From Flavobacteriaceae bacterium (GTDB taxonomy: Bacteria > Bacteroidota > Bacteroidia > Flavobacteriales > Flavobacteriaceae): 33,273 nucleotides of DNA. Under the pieces are notes generated by a model. It was not told where the DNA came from. It saw only the letters and a list, made by a program, of their open reading frames with translations, and searched no databases. The DNA lies in contig JAGKWW010000047.1 in the NCBI GenBank assembly GCA_021151665.1, forward strand, positions 1 through 33,273, given 5' to 3'. Of the stretch, positions 31,401 through 33,273 are shown piece after piece. How positions within the stretch are numbered: position 1 is the stretch's first letter; each line of letters opens with the position of its first letter. The translations under genes were made by a program, and so were the position numbers.

Positions 31401-33273
31401 GGCGCTTAATCTTGTTGTGAATGCGTTGCCAACAGCAAGTAACCCGTCACCCTATAGTTTGTGTGATTTTAATAACCCGGGCGATGAGCGCGAGGTATTC
31501 GACCTGTACAGCAAGCGTGATGAAATAACAGGAGGAGCTTTTGGTGTAGACCTTGACTTCTTCCATAGCTATGCCGATGCGCAGGCGGGGATAAATGCAA
31601 TACCTAACCCGGAAAGCTATACTAACGGCGCGACTGTAGAAACACTGTTTGTTCGTGTTAGCAATGCCGCTACAGGATGTTTCAGGATAGTCCTTCTCGA
31701 TGTGAGGGTGGAGCCGCTACCTATAGTAAACGTTCCTGTTCCGCTTGATGATGTTACTGTGTGCGATATGGACGGCAACGGATATGGCGTGTTCAATCTT
31801 CAGGCGCTGATACCAGGGCTTATAAATAACGGAGCCAACCTTTCGGTGCAGTTCTTTGAAACGATAGAAAACGCTGAAAACAATGTAGATCCGATAGGCA
31901 ACCCTGTGGCATACTCTAATGTAATTCCTGATCTTCAGACTATTTATGTGAGGGTAGAAAATACGGTAACAGGCTGTGTGAACTGGGGCTTCCCGATTGA
32001 CCTTCATGTAAACAGGTCGCCACAGGTGCCAACACTACAGGACCTTGAATTCTGCGACGACACCGATACCAATAACCAAAACTACCAGATGGTGGTAGAC
32101 CTTACGGTTCAGACAACCATAATTGAAGCTGCCATCGGAACCGGAAACACAATCCATTACTTTACCAGCGAGATAGCTGCCAACAACGGTGCACCACGCA
32201 TTGTGAATCCGGCCGCGTTCCTGGCCAGCAATGCGCCTGCGGGAACGCCGCAAAGGATCTGGGTAAGGGTAGAGGATGCTAACGGCTGCTACGGAGTAGA
32301 GAGTTTTGATGTGATCATCAACAGGCCGCTGGCTATCAATACACCGGCAATGTTTGCCCAGTGTAACGAGGCGCTGCCAAACGATGGGCTCACTGAATTT
32401 GACCTTACAAGTCGCGATAATGAAATATTAGGCCCTGCGGGCATAGGCGCTGGTTTCACAGTTCAGTATTACGAGCTCGATCCGCGTACGAATGCTACTG
32501 CTACGCCAATTACAGACCCGGTACATTATACCAATGTAATTAATGCACAGACGCTTTACGTAGTAGTGACCAGCCCTGAAGGCTGTAAGAGCTATACTAC
32601 ACTTACGATCAAGGTGCTGCCGCTGCCAACCCCGAGGATGAACCCGGATGCGCTGGAGCTGTGCGATTACACTGGCAACGTAGGGGAAGAGACCTTTGAT
32701 TTGACCCTTGCTGCGCAGCAGATACGCAACAACGACAGCTTTGCCCAGCTGAGCTACTATACCAGCCAGGCAGATGCCGAGCTTGGCGTGAATGCGATAA
32801 CCACCCCAACATCATGGACCAGCGCAAGCGCTACCATCTATGTGCGGGTAGAGGCCGGGGACAGCAACCCGCTCAACCCAAGGTGTGCGGTAATTGTTCC
32901 GCTGCAGATCATCGTGAACCCGCTACCGGTACTGGGCGATGGTACACAGATCAAGCCGTATGCTATCTGTGAGCCTGCCACCGACGGGTATGCCACGTTC
33001 CTTCTGAACTCCAGGATGGGCGATATCCTGATGACACAGAACCCTGTGGATTACAACGTGAAGTTCTTCTTCAGCCAGGCCAATGCACAGGCTAACGCCA
33101 ATGCACTGCCAAACCAGTACGTAAACCAGGTAATGGGCCACCAGGTGATCTGGGTAAGGGTACAGAACCTTACCACCGACTGTATCACCATCATGCCTTG
33201 GGACCTTTATGTAGAGCTTGAGGCCGTAGCCAATGCTGCGGGCAACCTTGCTACCTGCGATGACGACGGCACC
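25492..33273 (+). CDS. Giant modular secreted protein with choice-of-anchor-L-like N-terminus and two repeat types (partial)
   Basis: The frame runs from ATG 25492 to the window end, 2594 codons without a stop, so the C-terminus is outside. A signal peptide, MKKILFAIALLSSLHGMSQ, is followed at about 20-280 by a domain resembling choice-of-anchor L (AQLVQNVLVQNSCLVQIS, VILSTGKAEDAPGPNN, FSFDFLFASEEYGNYQC, IKFVIADDGG). An Ig-like segment (FTWTRNNNPIG) comes next. Then come two modules of about 95 aa with an FDLT-type motif and a conserved Cys, 17 modules of about 73 aa (residues 551-1792), and at least eight more of the long type up to the edge (conserved Cys at 30886, 31177, 31462, 31762, 32053, 32362, 32662, 32968, 33256). 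Similar flavobacterial proteins end in a gliding-motility-type (type B) T9SS sorting domain; this is expected here but not seen. Likely a surface adhesin or filament-like protein. Confidence 0.9.
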   Translation, partial: MKKILFAIALLSSLHGMSQAVSVSSSSHTPAQLVQNVLVQNSCLVQISNISVRTGSNVGTVNGIGYYQNTNSSFPVGANGVILSTGKAEDAPGPNNSFLGATSAAWAGDPALEAALAASGINIATKNATVLEFDFVPNSTTFSFDFLFASEEYGNYQCAKNDAFAVFLTQGSITQNVAVIPSTTLPITVGNIRNNLYNSTCASANPAYFGQFNGGANAASSPTNFNGQTVLMHAGATVIPNVSYHIKFVIADDGGTLGTDGDYDSAVFLPAGSLNLGQKLFGSDLTIANGNPLCFGDSYVLETNLDDDIYDFTWTRNNNPIGATGPSIVVTQPGDYAVTLSRPDISCNTTQSIKIEYAPQIMAGQPNNLYKCDNGSGSYAYNLSLNTPVVKQGLDPNTVVTYHASPADADTGANALPLTYNSPGGVTIYVRVKNPGNSCYTTKSFQLLTSPAPAITQPQDLALCESSQGSNTAIFDLTQQNPTILGVLPPNENNVSYYTSLAAATSGTSPITAPTGFNGTTQTIYARVEKSFDSSCYSVTQFNLTVHPLPVLPDVAQVDACNNYTLPALTVGNYYTGNGGTGTQLPAGTVITTSQNIYIYAQSGGNPNCSNQKVFYVNIITAATAPEDVTACQSYTLPALSIGEYHDQPAGGGNILAPGTVITSTQTIYYFIPSAASCTQNNSFTVTITSTPVVTDPADVNSCGPYTLPTLPNGEFYYTQPNAGGTQLPDGYVVTASRTVYIYTSNPSNPACTAQSNFVVTINTVDVPDVADVDACGVYTLPALTVGKYYTGPNGTGTQLPFNSSVTTTQTIYVYAAAPGLPGCFDQDTFTVTIHPLPNLDPIANVSACGSYTLPALPSNAQYYTGSNGTGSIIPAGTVLTTNQTVYALAFAGGPLNCRRQRQFTVTIINVTASNPGNVTMCGSYTLPPLSSGHYYTGPNGTGTQLAANSNIVTTQTIYIYAVSNTTPQCTDQASFVVTIKDRPNIDPIPNVVACTNYTLPALPVGNYFTSLNGGGTMLAPGTVLTTSQTVYVYAETGGTPNCNRQRSFTVTIINGSIAPANVTACGHYQLQPLPIGAYYTGPNGTGTNLPVGYDVTSTQTIYVRANVTSGANCTDDDNFVVNIQPALTADNPGNQFACTSYTLPAVTNGNYYTNPGGGGTMMHAGDVITSTQTIYVFNYIPGQSNCNAENSFVVTIANVTADNLADQVVCDGYQLPALTSGNYYTQSGGNGTMLHAGDMITTDQTIYIYATSGTTPSCISETDFTVTIKPVPVIDNPGTVVSCGNYVLPALTNGSYWTNSGGTGLQLFPGQLITTSQTLYIFAQTGGTPNCSVENEFIIVINPEPPTDVTVCDSYVLPALAVGEYHTAPAGGGATLPAGQLINSTQDVYVYIPMTMTPNCTDNNKFRVTVNHTPVLAPQSNVAQCDSYTLPPLAVGNYYTGPNGTGTLLPANTVLTTSQTIYVYAQTSTTPNCSAQTQFNVTINRTPVLDARSDVEVCFSYQLEPLLVGNYYTGPNGTGTMLPAGFLITSTQTIYIYAQSGTTPNCAAENSFIVTVYSITADNPADVFECDSYTLPALSPLNKYYTFAGGPDEANPAANPEIPAGTAITSTQTIHVFAATGGRVNCTDENSFTVNIFHTPAIDHSQGDFAQCTPYTLPPLTVGNYYTGPGGTGTQLSAGFVVTTPTTIYIYGENPQRPQCNDQHSYLADVRIVQVDNPGDKFSCGPYTLPALTSGNYYTGPNGTGTMLNAGHVINTTTQLYIYAQNVGPTLTCRDEHPMLVTIVTAPTAFPVTPRVTCGVDDLGHGIFDLTSAIAQAIGGQANTSASVHETLADAQFGQNAIANPAAYANVNAYNQTVYIRVYHSIATECYNVSTVQLTVNPRPVAVEPQPYQLCDDNTDGIATFDLTTRNAEVLGTMNPANFTVTYHTQASFAEAGTPVIPNPAAYNSPTNTIYVRVTNNVTGCYDVVALNLVVNALPTASNPSPYSLCDFNNPGDEREVFDLYSKRDEITGGAFGVDLDFFHSYADAQAGINAIPNPESYTNGATVETLFVRVSNAATGCFRIVLLDVRVEPLPIVNVPVPLDDVTVCDMDGNGYGVFNLQALIPGLINNGANLSVQFFETIENAENNVDPIGNPVAYSNVIPDLQTIYVRVENTVTGCVNWGFPIDLHVNRSPQVPTLQDLEFCDDTDTNNQNYQMVVDLTVQTTIIEAAIGTGNTIHYFTSEIAANNGAPRIVNPAAFLASNAPAGTPQRIWVRVEDANGCYGVESFDVIINRPLAINTPAMFAQCNEALPNDGLTEFDLTSRDNEILGPAGIGAGFTVQYYELDPRTNATATPITDPVHYTNVINAQTLYVVVTSPEGCKSYTTLTIKVLPLPTPRMNPDALELCDYTGNVGEETFDLTLAAQQIRNNDSFAQLSYYTSQADAELGVNAITTPTSWTSASATIYVRVEAGDSNPLNPRCAVIVPLQIIVNPLPVLGDGTQIKPYAICEPATDGYATFLLNSRMGDILMTQNPVDYNVKFFFSQANAQANANALPNQYVNQVMGHQVIWVRVQNLTTDCITIMPWDLYVELEAVANAAGNLATCDDDGT
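27142..30866 (+). repeat. Array of 17 tandem repeats of about 219 bp (73 aa) inside the giant gene
   Basis: Each unit has an AC-xx-YTLPAL core, a G-x-YYTGPNGTGT turn, L-x-AGTVITTxQTIYIYA and a second Cys in a PNC motif, ending FTVTI. The first conserved Cys codons are at 27172, 27385, 27598, 27817, 28036, 28255, 28474, 28687, 28906, 29122, 29341, 29548, 29767, 29986, 30202, 30448 and 30664. Steps are 207-219 bp, except 246 bp for unit 15, which carries a roughly ten-residue insertion (DEANPAANPE). Two Cys per unit could form an intradomain disulfide. DNA identity between units is low enough that the array looks old rather than freshly amplified. Confidence 0.93.
30886..33273 (+). repeat. Second block of long FDLT-type modules (about 98 aa)
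   Basis: Eight complete units and the start of a ninth, spaced 285-309 bp from Cys to Cys, with the pattern C-D-x-DG...FDLT, a YxxxxxA turn, I-NPxxY, TIYVRVxN, a second Cys, and a closing VNPLP-like linker. Two units of the same type precede the 17-unit array (Cys at 26605 and 26881). The block continues past the window edge. Confidence 0.85.

Overview
Organism. The window reads as a chromosomal segment of a member of Bacteroidota, most likely a Flavobacterium-like species of Flavobacteriaceae. Supporting signs are type IX secretion (T9SS) C-terminal sorting domains, TANNTTTG -7 promoter boxes close to start codons, almost no Shine-Dalgarno sequences, the mce-rbfA-FtsX-like permease gene order, and a very long modular surface protein with a choice-of-anchor-L-like N-terminus. 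Genus and species are inference.

Layout. 1-585: 5' part of a ParB-like protein gene (minus) that leaves the window at the left edge, in visibly AT-rich DNA. 712-2508: lepA. 2509-2937: gene-free stretch with two families of small repeats. 2938-7167: secreted 1409-aa Ig-repeat protein with a T9SS sorting domain. 7381-8370: dusB (plus). 8378-9837: two overlapping minus-strand genes for small exported proteins. 10059-11483: MATE efflux pump. 11633-13586: minus-strand operon mce-rbfA-permease, in which mce has lost its 3' end. 13705-16305: exported TPR protein (plus). 16356-16724: small two-helix membrane protein. 16925-16998: tRNA with CAU anticodon. 17207-17386: small lipoprotein. 17406-18656: PLP-dependent decarboxylase. 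18804-21278: AsmA-like protein. 21313-22758: P-loop ATPase. 23069-25089: radical-SAM/partner DNA repair pair. 25492 to the right edge: a giant modular secreted protein, open for 2594 codons without a stop.

How the parts relate. Translation and tRNA functions (lepA, dusB, rbfA, tRNA) are interspersed with cell-surface functions (Ig-repeat protein, small T9SS cargo, giant adhesin-like protein, lipoprotein, AsmA). The two radical-SAM genes form a recognised DNA-metabolism pair. The neighbouring ATPase is on the same strand but is separated from them by a 310-bp AT-rich gap.

Most interesting points: (1) the giant ORF has a regular array of 17 repeats of about 73 aa embedded between two blocks of a different repeat of about 98 aa; (2) mce is 3'-truncated at a short AT-rich repeat, which removes the fourth metal/catalytic ligand; (3) a palindrome, AAATACC-N8-GGTATTT, sits midway between two divergent -7 boxes, and a related site with the same spacing precedes a second gene. 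All family assignments come from reading the sequence; no searches were run.
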